Source: Mesorhabditis belari
Taxonomy: Eukaryota; Nematoda; Chromadorea; Rhabditida; Rhabditidae
Direction of reading: 5' to 3'
DNA length: 64,000 bases
Assembly: GCA_958450365.1 (NCBI GenBank)
Contig: CAUEEP010000925.1
Coordinates: 1,426,001-1,490,000 of the forward strand
The translations under genes and the position numbers were made by a program. Within the stretch, counting starts at the first letter, position 1, and each line of letters begins with the position of its first letter. Shown here one piece after another: positions 55,301-64,000 of the stretch. The notes beneath the pieces are model-generated. The model was not told the origin of the DNA and made no database searches. It saw only the letters and a program-made list of their open reading frames with translations.

Positions 55301-56638
55301 CGAACGGTGCAATGTCGTCTAAACGCTAAAGGACTATTCGGGAGACGTCCTGCCAAGAAACCATTGATTTCAGCAAAAAATCGGAAAGCCCGAGTGAAGT
55401 TTGCTAAGGAGCATCAAGGGTGGACTCTTCAGCAGTGGAAAGATTGCTTGTTCACTGATGAAAGCAAGTTTTCCCTACTTGGTTCTGATGGAATTCAGTA
55501 TATTCGACGTCCAGTTAACCAAAGATACAATAAAAACTACATTCTCCCTACAGTCAAACATGGCGGCGGAAACGTTCTCGTATGGGGTGGCTTCTCTTCT
55601 TATGGAACTCTACCACTCAAGCGAATCACTGGGATTATGGATCAACGAGTTTATTTGGACATTTTGACAAACCATATGCTTCCAAATGCAGTTCAAACTA
55701 TGCCTCCAAATTTCACTTTTCAGCATGATAACGATCCAAAACACAAGGCTCGACTCGTTCAAAACTGGCTGTCGCAACAAAACTTTGCCGTTATGGAGTG
55801 GCCAAGCCAAAGCCCCGACCTGAATCCTATTGAGCATTTGTGGGAAACGCTGGGAAGAATCTGCAAAGGGATTAGAACTCAAAATGCTCAGGATAAATTT
55901 GATCTCTTAGCCAAGAAGTGGTCGGAGATTCCAAAAAAGACGATCGATGAACTTATCGAGTCCATGCCTCGCAGATGTAATGCTGTCATCGCCTCGAATG
56001 GTTTTCCTACGAAGTATTAATTGTTAAAAACGAATTTTGTTGTTTTGATTTCAAAAACATTTGTTACCAGCTTTAGTTAATATGTTATTAAAAATATGCT
56101 AAGTCTTTGTCGCACCAGTTTTGTATAAAAATCTTCAAAATTTTTTTCTGAAACTCTATTTGGCTAAATACCAATTGTTTTTGTTAAAACATCAAGTTTT
56201 ATTATTATATTTCGAAGTTTTAGGTAAATATTGCACAAACAGCGAGTTTTATTACAAAAACACTAAATTATGCTAAGTCTTTGTCCGCTACTGTATAATA
56301 GATTTACGGTATGCACAATGACTAGCAAGTCCGAAAAATTCAAGAAAATGATTGGTTTATCATTGAAAAAGTATTTTCAAGTCGAAGTTCAATATTATAG
56401 CCAATTTTATTTATCATTTAGACTATCTTAACGATCCTACAGGATGACCGCGAATTAAAGCAATAACTTTTTGGAAAACTGACTGGAAAATGTGTAATTG
56501 ATTTCCAAAGCTTTGCTCACCTTGTATCCCCGGAACATACAAGCAAGCCTCCAAACCACTGTTGTAATCGTAATTTTTAGGGCAAGTTAGATCAGCTCGA
56601 AGAAAGTGGAAAAAAATTGGGAGAAGAAAAAGAAACAT
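52075..56638 (-). CDS. Secreted C-type lectin-like protein, 5 exons
   Basis: Exons: 56521-56638, 54168-54269, 54018-54125, 53415-53597 and 52075-52163; phases agree, 199 residues. Residues 1-15 (MFLFLLPIFFHFLRA) are a signal peptide. The C-type lectin domain begins CPKNYDYNSGLEAC (Cys19, Cys32) and continues with KFDDALSFC (Cys49), GGDLLTIHN, GWIGAND and NWTWSDGKKWDY. It ends with SFLC (Cys138). The usual Cys before the last one appears to be missing. A Thr/Pro-rich linker (TELTSTPSPITINPTN) and a Cys-containing tail (FWCTDCIKGNDYKALLE) follow. The last exon is supported by acceptor and phase only; reading on from 53415 would instead stop at 53191. Likely an extracellular sugar-binding or immune-type lectin of the large nematode clec family. 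A Tc1-like element sits in intron 1, and a GACA array in the last intron. Confidence 0.82.
52367..53035. repeat. GACA/GATA/GACG satellite, second array
   Basis: Same tetranucleotide type as 16263-17145 but richer in GATA/GATG and with a GACGAC patch near 52700-52745. If the last lectin exon is right, it lies inside that gene's last intron. Confidence 0.95.
54391..54557. other. Head-to-head pair of tRNA-like sequences
   Basis: Minus-strand unit at about 54391-54466 (A-box-like TGACCGAGCGG, B-box-like GCTTCGACTCC, long variable arm as in Ser/Leu tRNAs). Plus-strand unit at about 54490-54557 (B box GGGTTCGACTCCC and flanking ATGCGG/CCGCAT pairing). Same divergent layout as 7986-8270. In lectin intron 1. 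Confidence 0.4.
54698..56293 (+). mobile_element. Tc1-like transposon, 1596 bp, IR/DR ends, TA duplication
   Basis: Ends CAGTAGCGGACAAAGACTTA and its exact inverse, flanked by TA. A second site in each arm, GCGACAAAGACTTAGCATAA (left, near 54879) and its inverse (right, near 56095), gives paired direct repeats within about 200 bp inverted ends, the IR/DR layout known from Sleeping Beauty-like elements. The arms are highly similar, so the insertion is recent. It lies in intron 1 of the lectin gene, antisense to it. Confidence 0.92.
54997..56020 (+). pseudogene. Tc1-like DD34E transposase with one frameshift
   Basis: ATG at 54997 opens the paired-like DNA-binding domain (LHQAGERQDRIATILRVHQS, STVSRILKLFK). 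The frame runs to TPR and then a stop at about 55200, while the next frame takes over at once with DDNRIQTLSK. The catalytic part then runs intact to 56020: FTDESKFSLLG, FQHDNDPKHK and SPDLNPIEHLWE, spaced as DD34E. The frame change at about 55195-55203 is the only lesion I see. An intron is unlikely there because no acceptor restores the phase. Confidence 0.85.
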
Positions 56639-57521
56639 TTTGAACGGATCAAAGGCCGATAACGGGGTGAATCTCTCTCTCTCTCGTTTGCTTCTTTTAT
56701 CTTCTGTGACTTTTAAAAGAGTGCTTATATTCGATCAGATTGTCAGCGAAAAAGACGAAACAAATGGGTGTGGTGGTCCGAAAAGCACAATTCAACTTGA
56801 AATTGTACAAAAATCAAAAACAAAAACAGCATGTTTGTTGTAGTTTCGGAAGATTTCGGACTTACGCGATTTTAGAAGAACGGAGAGAAAAGCTACGAGG
56901 AACCAAATTGAAACTTGAAATCGAACTTACTAGGGAACTGTTTCAACTAACCACCGATTTTCGAAACCGGGCCTGATTGGAACCGTATTAGATCAAAGAA
57001 AGAGCCGTATTGGAACCGTATTAGAAAATGCCCCCGTAGAATTCTAAGAAACACGTATTTCCCCCCATGGACCCTGGCTTTCGAGAAAAACATGTTCAAA
57101 GTTTCGGTAATTTTTGGCGAGGGGGACTCTCTGCGAATAAGTTGGTGTCAAATAGAAGTCTCAAATCAACTGAATAACCAGTACTCCTTGGTCTTTTCTA
57201 CTGCAGTCCATTTCCTGACTTGCATGCTACAATTTGGCATCATTAGCCAGGTAAAGCTAATCATGCCTAATAATGGCCAATTTCAGGTTGTTTCACAACA
57301 AACTTCACCGTAATCGTTTCGAATTCAAAATCATTAGCTAAATCTAACTCAAAAAGTCTACAACGCTTTATTCGTGAAAAATTAACTCGAGAATTCGCAT
57401 GTATGTGTAAACGTTAGATCAAAAGTTAAACGACCAACTGAAAAGAATAACATTACGTACTTATAACATCAAAACAAATAAAATAGAAACGATAATAAAA
57501 AGATTAGACAACTCCATTTAG
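56639..57521. other. Intergenic region between lectin and zinc-finger genes
   Basis: Probable promoter of the lectin gene. Contains a CT run near 56671-56684 (CTCTCTCTCTCTC) just upstream of the start. No exon or full transposon recognised. Confidence 0.4.
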
Positions 57522-60500
57522 TCAGTTCCGTTTGATCACTCGGCGTTTCGCTTTCTCCATTGCAATCTAAAGAAAACCGATAAAATTATTGGAGAAATAG
57601 GCTATCTGAAAGGCACAACGTTTCTTCGCATTAAAAGTTGACCCAGTTACTATAGCCCCGGTTGATCATAGTTTCAGCTGACCACGGTTATATAGCAAAA
57701 AAGAGTTCAAATCTCACTAGGGCGCTCAAAATTCGGAAATCGTGCAAGCTGGAGCGCACAGCTCGACAAGGCATCAAAAACAAATTAAAACTCACCAATT
57801 TGCGTAATTCTTCCATTTGCATCTGCTGCTCGCCGAGCTTCGTGTACATCTAAAAATAAGAGATAAGCCGTAAAACAAGCTTTGTGGTGGACAACATAGA
57901 ATTCAAATAATCATAACTCTCACCATCTCCTCCTCCCTTTCCTTTTCGCCCAAGGTTGCCTTTAAACGCGTGCAAGCTTCTCGAATAGCTTGCGCTTCAT
58001 CGTCGGTGATTTTATCCTCTAAAAAGACAGAAATTGACCAAAATCTAATAAAAGAAAAGCTACTATCGTTACTATTTCAAATATCTAAGACCAACCATCG
58101 TTTCCGGATCGTTGACCAACCAAGACCTGCTCCTAAAATAGAAAAGTGTTGAATTATCGAAGTGGCAAGTTGCATGATGATCCTTGTAACTAGAGTGTGT
58201 TCCTTGCAGACAACGCGTTTTCTAAAAAGCGCGCGCCATGGATAAGCTACCGTAACCCTATGCTTTGCATCAGCAAATTTTTCAAAATGCAATTGTACAT
58301 TAAAATCTTGCGCTCTTTTTTTCTATTACTCTTTCGCTAAAACTTAAAAATTTTTAAATGCTATGTAAAATTAAAGAAAACATTTAAAACGGGAAAAGTT
58401 AAGAAACACTATTAAAAAATGATATCATTTACGAATTTACCAGGCCTATTGTCTACATTTGCACTAGAACCATTCCAAAAAAAAATCCACGCCCTAAAAA
58501 ACCTAAATCCTTAAATAAAACTATCCATTACTATATTTTAAGAAAAGTTTGCAAATTTTTTTTGAGCGACCTTTATAGGTTTGCTTAAAAAGCGCACCTT
58601 TTAGAAAACGCGTTGTCGGAAGTTTGTCGGATCAATTGTCTGACAAAAAAGTTGTCAATGAAAATTTGTCTGACAAATTGTCTGTCAACAAGGAGCACAC
58701 TCTACTTGTAACGGTCAGTTCTAGTGAAATCTGACGAACCAAAGCTCCAAAATAGCACTATTTTCCACCTACAACGACCTTTTACAGTCAGTTTACAACT
58801 GGCAGAGTTACATAGAGTTACAAATTTACTTTCTGCTTTCTTTTGTTACAAGTCGACCTTTCAAAAAACCCACCAACGACTCAGAAGTCAAATTTTCCAC
58901 GGCACGAGCATGCGTCAGTGAAGGAGCGTCGGTGGGCGCCTCGCGTGAAATCTCACGTTGAACTTGAAGCTAAATGGGAAAATTTTCAATGTAGCTTTAG
59001 CATTTGTGAACCAATCCGGCTAGTAGAAACCAGCAATCCAGAAGCCAGACGGCCGATTTGAGTCAATCCTTCAAACGAACCTCAGCACGTTGACCCAAAG
59101 AAGAAGAAGCGGTGTCGACCACAGGCAATGTTGATGGAGTGAAGGAGGCGGCTGGCGGATCAAGCGGCGGCTGGCGGATCAACTCAATCGGTGACGATTG
59201 CTAAAAAAGGATAAATATTTGTTAGACTGAGTCAGAGTCAAAACGCTTGCCCCCAAACAAACCTCAACTCGCGAACGCTCAACGGCAGCGGTGCTGACTG
59301 TTGGAGGAGTGAATGCAACGGCTTGTGGATCCAAAGTGGACTGGAGTGGTGGAGATTCCTAAAGAATTAATGATTCGCAAGACTTGGACTTACCACGAAC
59401 TATCAAAACCAAAACCCACCACCATACTCTCATCACTGATCTCAATTGGCACCGCGCGAGGATCGTAGATGAAATTCTTGAACTAAAATATGAGAGATCG
59501 TTGAAACTTTGGTGCAAATCTTTACCGGATCCTCCTTTTCAACCGCTTTCAATTGGCCATTCTCGCCCGGTTTCACCACATTCTCTTGTTGAAGGTTCTA
59601 AAACTTGAATACATCTCAATGTCTCTCGTACTGGCCCCCTCTTGGAGCATTGCAGCGGATGCTTCAGCATCCAGATGCCAAAATTATCATTTAACTTTTC
59701 CTTCTTGAAATTCCTAGGCCCAAAAGGCCAAGAGCAAGCCAGAAGGGCTGGACAAAGCCCATAAAAAGCGCTTGGGCCAAGCAAAAGCCTGGGTCTAACC
59801 CGAGCCAGCCTCGCTTACAAGTGCAGGTCCAAGCCTCTGGATACCATTTTCAACTCTTTCACTCACCATTCCTTCCTCATTCATCTTTGCCACAGCATTT
59901 TCTTCACGGCTAGCTTCCTGTTGTCGATCAGCGTCCAAGCGAGGGTTCTTTTGTCCAGTGTGTTGTTGCTTGTTGCCAAGCTGCGATCCCTAAAGTACCG
60001 TAAATGCTGTATTAAACTGACACCACGAGAAAATAACTTCACTTTTAAACGTGTTTTTTTGTACGTTTTGGACAAAGGACCATCATTTAAAATGGTTTTG
60101 AACGAATTCTAAATTTTTGATTCATGTGATCCCCCCTTACCTACTTTTTGGATCGGTCGATTTTGAGGGGTTGAAAAAAAAGAATGACATGCCATCCTAA
60201 TACAGCATTTACGGTAAATATTTTAACACGATCTAATAATCGATGCCTAAGCGGATACCGCGCGTTCTCGATATTTGTTGAAGAATTGATGCAAATCGAC
60301 ATGCATATCCGGGAAACACTCGATCGACGTGCGCTCCGCGTTGTCCAGGTCCGAGAGTTTGCTAAAAAGAAGCGATTAGCACGTTTTACAACGATAACAT
60401 TGTCTTCTTTTTAATCAAAGGCTTTAAATTATTAGCTTTGCAATTTGTGTGACAACTTGAAAAAATGTTCGCTCAAACTTTTGACGGCAACCAATTTGTA

Positions 60501-61532
60501 TCCTTGCTCAACAAGTGCATTTCAACATCTTGAATTTCCACTCAAGATTTTGCTGTAGCACTTGTTTAAGCTGTTTTTTAAAAAATCCTCACATCAGGTA
60601 TGTCATCTTCGCTTGCGGGTCATGAGTGTTGATGTGTTGATTGATCTTCAATTCAGAATCGCTCATGAAATCGCACACATCACAGCATAATGTGCAATCA
60701 CTAAATGAAAGGAGATTGAGCATAAAAAAATTAAACATGAAAATCAAACTTTTAGTGATAAATTGAATCAGATTTTGCAGCTGTAGCTCAAATTTTAGCA
60801 CAAGGTCGATCAAATATCTTATTTAAGCGACTATTAAGCCCAAAATTTGGCTAGCCAACAAAAAACAAGTCGTCAGCTTGGTTCTGACCCAGTTCCTGAG
60901 CAAGTTTTAACTGCTTTAGCTCAAGCTTGGTCGAATATCTTTATGTAAATCTCATACTGCCTTCAAGTTAAGCAGATTCAAAACACCAAAAAACTCACGT
61001 CATGTGCGTGAAAGCGTGTTTTCGCGCCTCGAACGAAGACAACAGTAATTGGGCGCACTTCTGAATAGGGAAATGCTATAAAATATGACAAAGGATTACT
61101 CTAAACGCATTTAGAGCACAACTTTAACACTTCTCTCTGGAATTTTGCATTTTCTAGGAAAAAGAACATGCTGAATTGAGTGTGGAAGCTTTTAAAGTAA
61201 TTCCAAGCAATTTAAAACTTGAAGACTCGAGTTAAAACAAGATAAAAGTAATCAAAAAGGTCCATTCTATCAATTCAGCACATCGATCAACCAAAAATTT
61301 GGCACAAACATTCGATTTTGAAGCGTTTTACGGAGAAATGACAAAATTTTCAACGAATTGCTTGCTTTGGGCAAAATTAAACTAATCTAACATGCTGAAT
61401 TGAGTAAAACATAAAATCATGCTCTAACTGCTGGTGAAGTGCAAATTCTAACCACCCACCGTGCATTTATGCAATTCGAATGGTGCTTCCATTTCTTGCC
61501 GGCTCTTGATCAAATTGAGTCCGTTGTAGGCC
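57522..61532 (-). CDS. Two-finger C2H2 protein with coiled-coil-like C-terminus, 5' incomplete
   Basis: I do not recognise the orthologue. Exons: 61460-61532, 60999-61060, 60593-60700, 60259-60361, 59867-59989, 59526-59597, 59423-59482, 59263-59358, 59081-59200, 58874-58969, 58096-58132, 57924-58018, 57796-57849 and 57522-57566 (stop TGA). Consistent phases give about 380 residues. Two C2H2 fingers with C-x2-C-x12-H-x3-H spacing: one starts HKCTKCAQLL and ends HAFTHM, the next starts CDVCDF and ends HINTH. After them come FNKYRERA, a Gln/Glu-rich stretch, IYDPRAVPIE and two related Pro-rich exons (LDPQAVAFTPPTV, LDPPAASFTPSTL). A charged helical end follows (DDEAQAIREACTRLKATLGE, QQMQMEELRKL). 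Phase 2 at the first exon shows that more lies upstream, but I could not find it before the inverted-repeat junction. Exons 6-14 are duplicated at 62501-64000. Confidence 0.72.
57560..59682. repeat. Left arm of a large inverted duplication
   Basis: Matches the inverse of 62412-64000 at high identity, apart from a 514 bp insertion at 58191-58704 and a 19 bp tandem repeat in the exon at 59081-59200. The inner edge lies at GCATCCAGATGCCAAAATT (59682), inside the intron between exons 59867-59989 and 59526-59597. The outer edge may be beyond the window's mirror point. Confidence 0.9.
58191..58704. mobile_element. 514 bp hAT-like MITE with 8 bp target duplication
   Basis: Ends TAGAGTGTGTTCCTTG and the inverse CAAGGAGCACACTCTA. 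It is flanked by CTTGTAAC at 58183-58190 and 58705-58712. The right arm of the inverted duplication holds the uninterrupted site with a single CTTGTAAC, so boundaries and duplication are proven internally. No transposase. In the intron 58133-58873. Confidence 0.9.
59996..60215. mobile_element. 220 bp MITE with TACCGTAAATGCTGTATTA ends
   Basis: Starts TACCGTAAATGCTGTATTAA and ends with the inverse TAATACAGCATTTACGGTA. Interior differs from the other TACCGTA families here. It lies 6 bp from exon 59867-59989. Confidence 0.8.
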
Positions 61533-61689
61533 CTGGAAAGAATAGAATTCGCATGAAATCTTGTAAAAATAAGAAACTTGAGAGAAAAACGCAAAAAGGG
61601 ACACGCTTTGGGGAGAAATTGGGCAAAATTTTTGACTGCCTAGGTAGAAATTATGCTCTAAATAGGTGAGAATCGATAAACCTTGATAA

Positions 61690-62065
61690 ATTTGCACATG
61701 CGCGGAAGGTTTTCGGCAAGATAATCACAAACTTTTATAGAAAAACTTTGAAAAGCAACTTTTCTAACAAATTTTGACGTTTTTGAGGGAAATTCGGCTT
61801 AAAACATGCAAACATGGGATGAAAATTTGATAATTTTGCACATGCGCGGAAGGTTTTCGGCAAGATAATCACAAACTTTTATAGAAAAACTTTGAAAAGC
61901 AACTTTTCTAACAAATTTTGACGTTTTTGAGGGAAATTCGGCTTAAAACATGCAAACATGGGATGAAAATTTGATAATTTTGCACATGCGCGGAAGGTTT
62001 TCGGCAAGATAATCACAAACTTTTATAGAAAAACTTTGAAAAGCAACTTTTCTAACAAATTTGTG
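61690..62065. repeat. About 147 bp tandem repeat, partial three copies, plus an inverted copy
   Basis: Unit containing GCACATGCGCGGAAGGTTTT and GGAAATTCGGCTTAAAACAT, starting near 61694, 61837 and 61982. An inverted copy at about 62280-62411 abuts the right arm of the duplication, so this repeat lies at its junction. Confidence 0.85.
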
Positions 62066-62279
62066 ATTATTTGACGTTCTTGAGGGAAAAACATGCCAAA
62101 TTCGATAAAATTGCACTCGCACTGAGCACTTTCAACAAGATAAGCACTAAATTTTAAGCGAATTCTTCTAAAATGAAAAAAATGAAAAATGAAAATTCGC
62201 CGATGTTCTTTTATACTTTCATTGAGAAAAATTTGCCTTTTCTGTAATATTTTTCTAATTGACTGAATATCTCCTTCAG
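62066..62279. other. Spacer between the tandem repeat and its inverted copy
   Basis: AT-rich centre of the inverted duplication. I see no exon that could supply the missing 5' end of the zinc-finger gene. Confidence 0.4.
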
Positions 62280-62411
62280 CACATGTGCAAAATTATCAAA
62301 TTTTCATCCCATGTTTGCATGTTTTAAGCCGAATTTCCCTCAAAAACGTCAAAATTTGTTAGAAAAGTTGCTTTTCAAAGTTTTTCTATAAAAGTTTGTG
62401 ATTATCTTGCC

Positions 62412-64000
62412 GAATTTTGGCATCTGGATGCTGAAGCATTCGCTGCAATGCTCCAAGAGGGGGCCAGTACGAGAGACATTGAGATGTATTCAAGTTTTAG
62501 AACCTTCAACAAGAGAATGTGGTGAAACCGGGCGAGAATGGCCAATTGAAAGCGGTTGAAAAGGAGGATCCGGTAAAGATTTGCACCAAAGTTTCAACGA
62601 TCTCTCATATTTTAGTTCAAGAATTTCATCTACGATCCTCGCGCGGTGCCAATTGAGATCAGTGATGAGAGTATGGTGGTGGGTTTTGGTTTTGATAGTT
62701 CGTGGTAAGTCCAAGTCTTGCGAATCATTAATTCTTTAGGAATCTCCACCACTCCAGTCCACTTTGGATCCACAAGCCGTTGCATTCACTCCTCCAACAG
62801 TCGGCACCGCTGCCGTTGAGCGTTCGCGAGTTGAGGTTTGTTTGGGGGCAAGCGTTTTGACTCTGACTCAGTCTAACAAATATTTATCCTTTTTTAGCAA
62901 TCGTCGCCGATTGAGTTGATCCGCCAGCCGCCTCCTTCACTCCATCAACATTGCCTGGGGTCGACACCGCTTCTTCTTCTTTGGGTCAACGTGCTGAGGT
63001 TCGTTTGAAGGATTGACTCAAATCGGCCGTCTGGCTTCTGGATTGCTGGATTCTATTAGCCGGATCGGTTCACAAATGCTAAAGCTACATTGAAAATTTT
63101 CCCATTTAGCTTCAAGTTCAACGTGAGATTTCACGCGAGGCGCCCACCGACGCTCCTTCACTGACGCATGCTCGTGCCGTGGAAAATTTGATTTCTGGGT
63201 CGTTGGTGGGTTTTTTGAAAGGTCGACTTGTAACAAAAGAAAGCAGAAAGTAAATTTGTAACTCTATGTAACTCTGCCAGTTGTAAACTGACTGTAAAAG
63301 GTCGTTGTAGGTGGAAAATAGTGCTGTTTTGGAGCTTTGGTTCAGATTCTCAGATCTCAGAGTGAGATTTCACTAGAACTGACCGTTACAAGGATCATCA
63401 TGCAACTTGCCACTTCGATAATTCAACACTTTTCTATTTTAGGAGCAGGTCTTGGTTGGTCAACGATCCGGAAACGATGGTTGGTCTTAGATATTTGAAA
63501 TAGTAACGATAGTAGCTTTTCTTTTATTAGATTTTGGTCAATTTCTGTCTTTTTAGAGGATAAAATCACCGACGATGAAGCTCAAGCTATTCGAGAAGCT
63601 TGCACGCGTTTAAAGGCAACCTTGGGCGAAAAGGAAAGGGAGGAGGAGATGGTGAGAGTTATGATTATTTGAATTCTATGTTGTCCACCACAAAGCTTAT
63701 TTTACGGCTTATCTCTTATTTTTAGATGTACACGAAGCTCGGCGAGCAGCAGATGCAAATGGAAGAATTACGCAAATTGGTGAGTTTTAATTTATTTTTG
63801 ATGCCTTGTCGAGCTGTGCGCTCCAGCTTGCACGATTTCCGAATTTGGAGCGCCCTAGTGAGATTTGAACTCTTTTTTGCTATATTACCGTGGTCAGCTG
63901 AAACTATGATCAACCGGGGCTATAGTAACTGGGTCAACTTTTAATGCGAAGAAACGTTGTGCCTTTCAGATAGCCTATTTCTCCAATAATTTTATCGGTT
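62412..64000. repeat. Right arm of the large inverted duplication
   Basis: Inverse of 57560-59682 without the hAT-like MITE. Begins AATTTTGGCATCTGGATGC and is still matching at the window edge (ATTTTATCGGTT), so it continues beyond. Confidence 0.9.
62501..63779 (+). pseudogene. Truncated, frameshifted duplicate of the zinc-finger gene
   Basis: Exons matching 6-13 of the minus-strand gene: 62501-62572, 62616-62675, 62740-62835, 62898-62998, 63110-63205, 63443-63479, 63557-63651 and 63726-63779; the last exon would be past 64000. The exon at 62898-62998 is 19 bp shorter than its partner (101 vs 120), which shifts the frame after RQPP. The partner's frame matches the sister exon (LDPxAxxFTP), so this copy is the broken one. 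The zinc-finger exons are absent and no start is visible. Confidence 0.75.

Overview
This is eukaryotic, almost certainly nematode DNA, most like a rhabditid. The support is many tiny exons with TTTTCAG-type acceptors, two acceptors placed right at or next to an initiator ATG as expected for spliced-leader trans-splicing, a C-type lectin gene, Tc1/mariner elements, and a myotubularin clearly of the MTMR9/MTM-9 type. There are no rRNA genes, CRISPR arrays or bacterial features. Most long open frames in the window are artefacts of tandem repeats; the real genes were found by reading exons with consistent splice phase.

Layout. (1) 533-15698, plus strand: at least 21 small exons of a novel His/Ser-rich, low-complexity protein whose 5' end lies off the window. 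(2) 17684-19100, minus: a two-exon, 68-residue secreted peptide precursor ending in an RFGR amidation-type site. (3) 19101-23331: MITEs, a doubtful exon and a Tc1-like relic. (4) 23332-29353, minus: a complete 16-exon mtm-9 (MTMR9-type catalytically dead phosphatase). (5) 29354-33668: foldback elements. (6) 33669-51952, minus: a complete 17-exon NT5DC2/NT5DC3-type HAD 5'-nucleotidase (513 aa) spread over 18 kb by intronic repeats. (7) 52075-56638, minus: a five-exon C-type lectin whose stop lies only 122 bp upstream of the NT5DC start, an operon-like spacing. (8) 57522-61532, minus: 3' part of a two-finger C2H2 protein, partly duplicated in inverted orientation at 62412-64000.

The striking character of the window is its repeats. 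Many longer introns hold a private minisatellite (units of 6 to 145 bp). Introns and spacers also carry hairpin MITEs with TACCGTA ends, tRNA-like foldback elements, a tRNA-derived SINE, a LINE fragment split by an amplified 16-mer, a mariner deletion derivative with two TA-flanked MITEs, an IR/DR Tc1-like element and a hAT-like MITE with a preserved empty site. Coding phase is kept across the introns of the five genes; among the traced coding exons only the right-hand duplicate of the zinc-finger gene is clearly broken.
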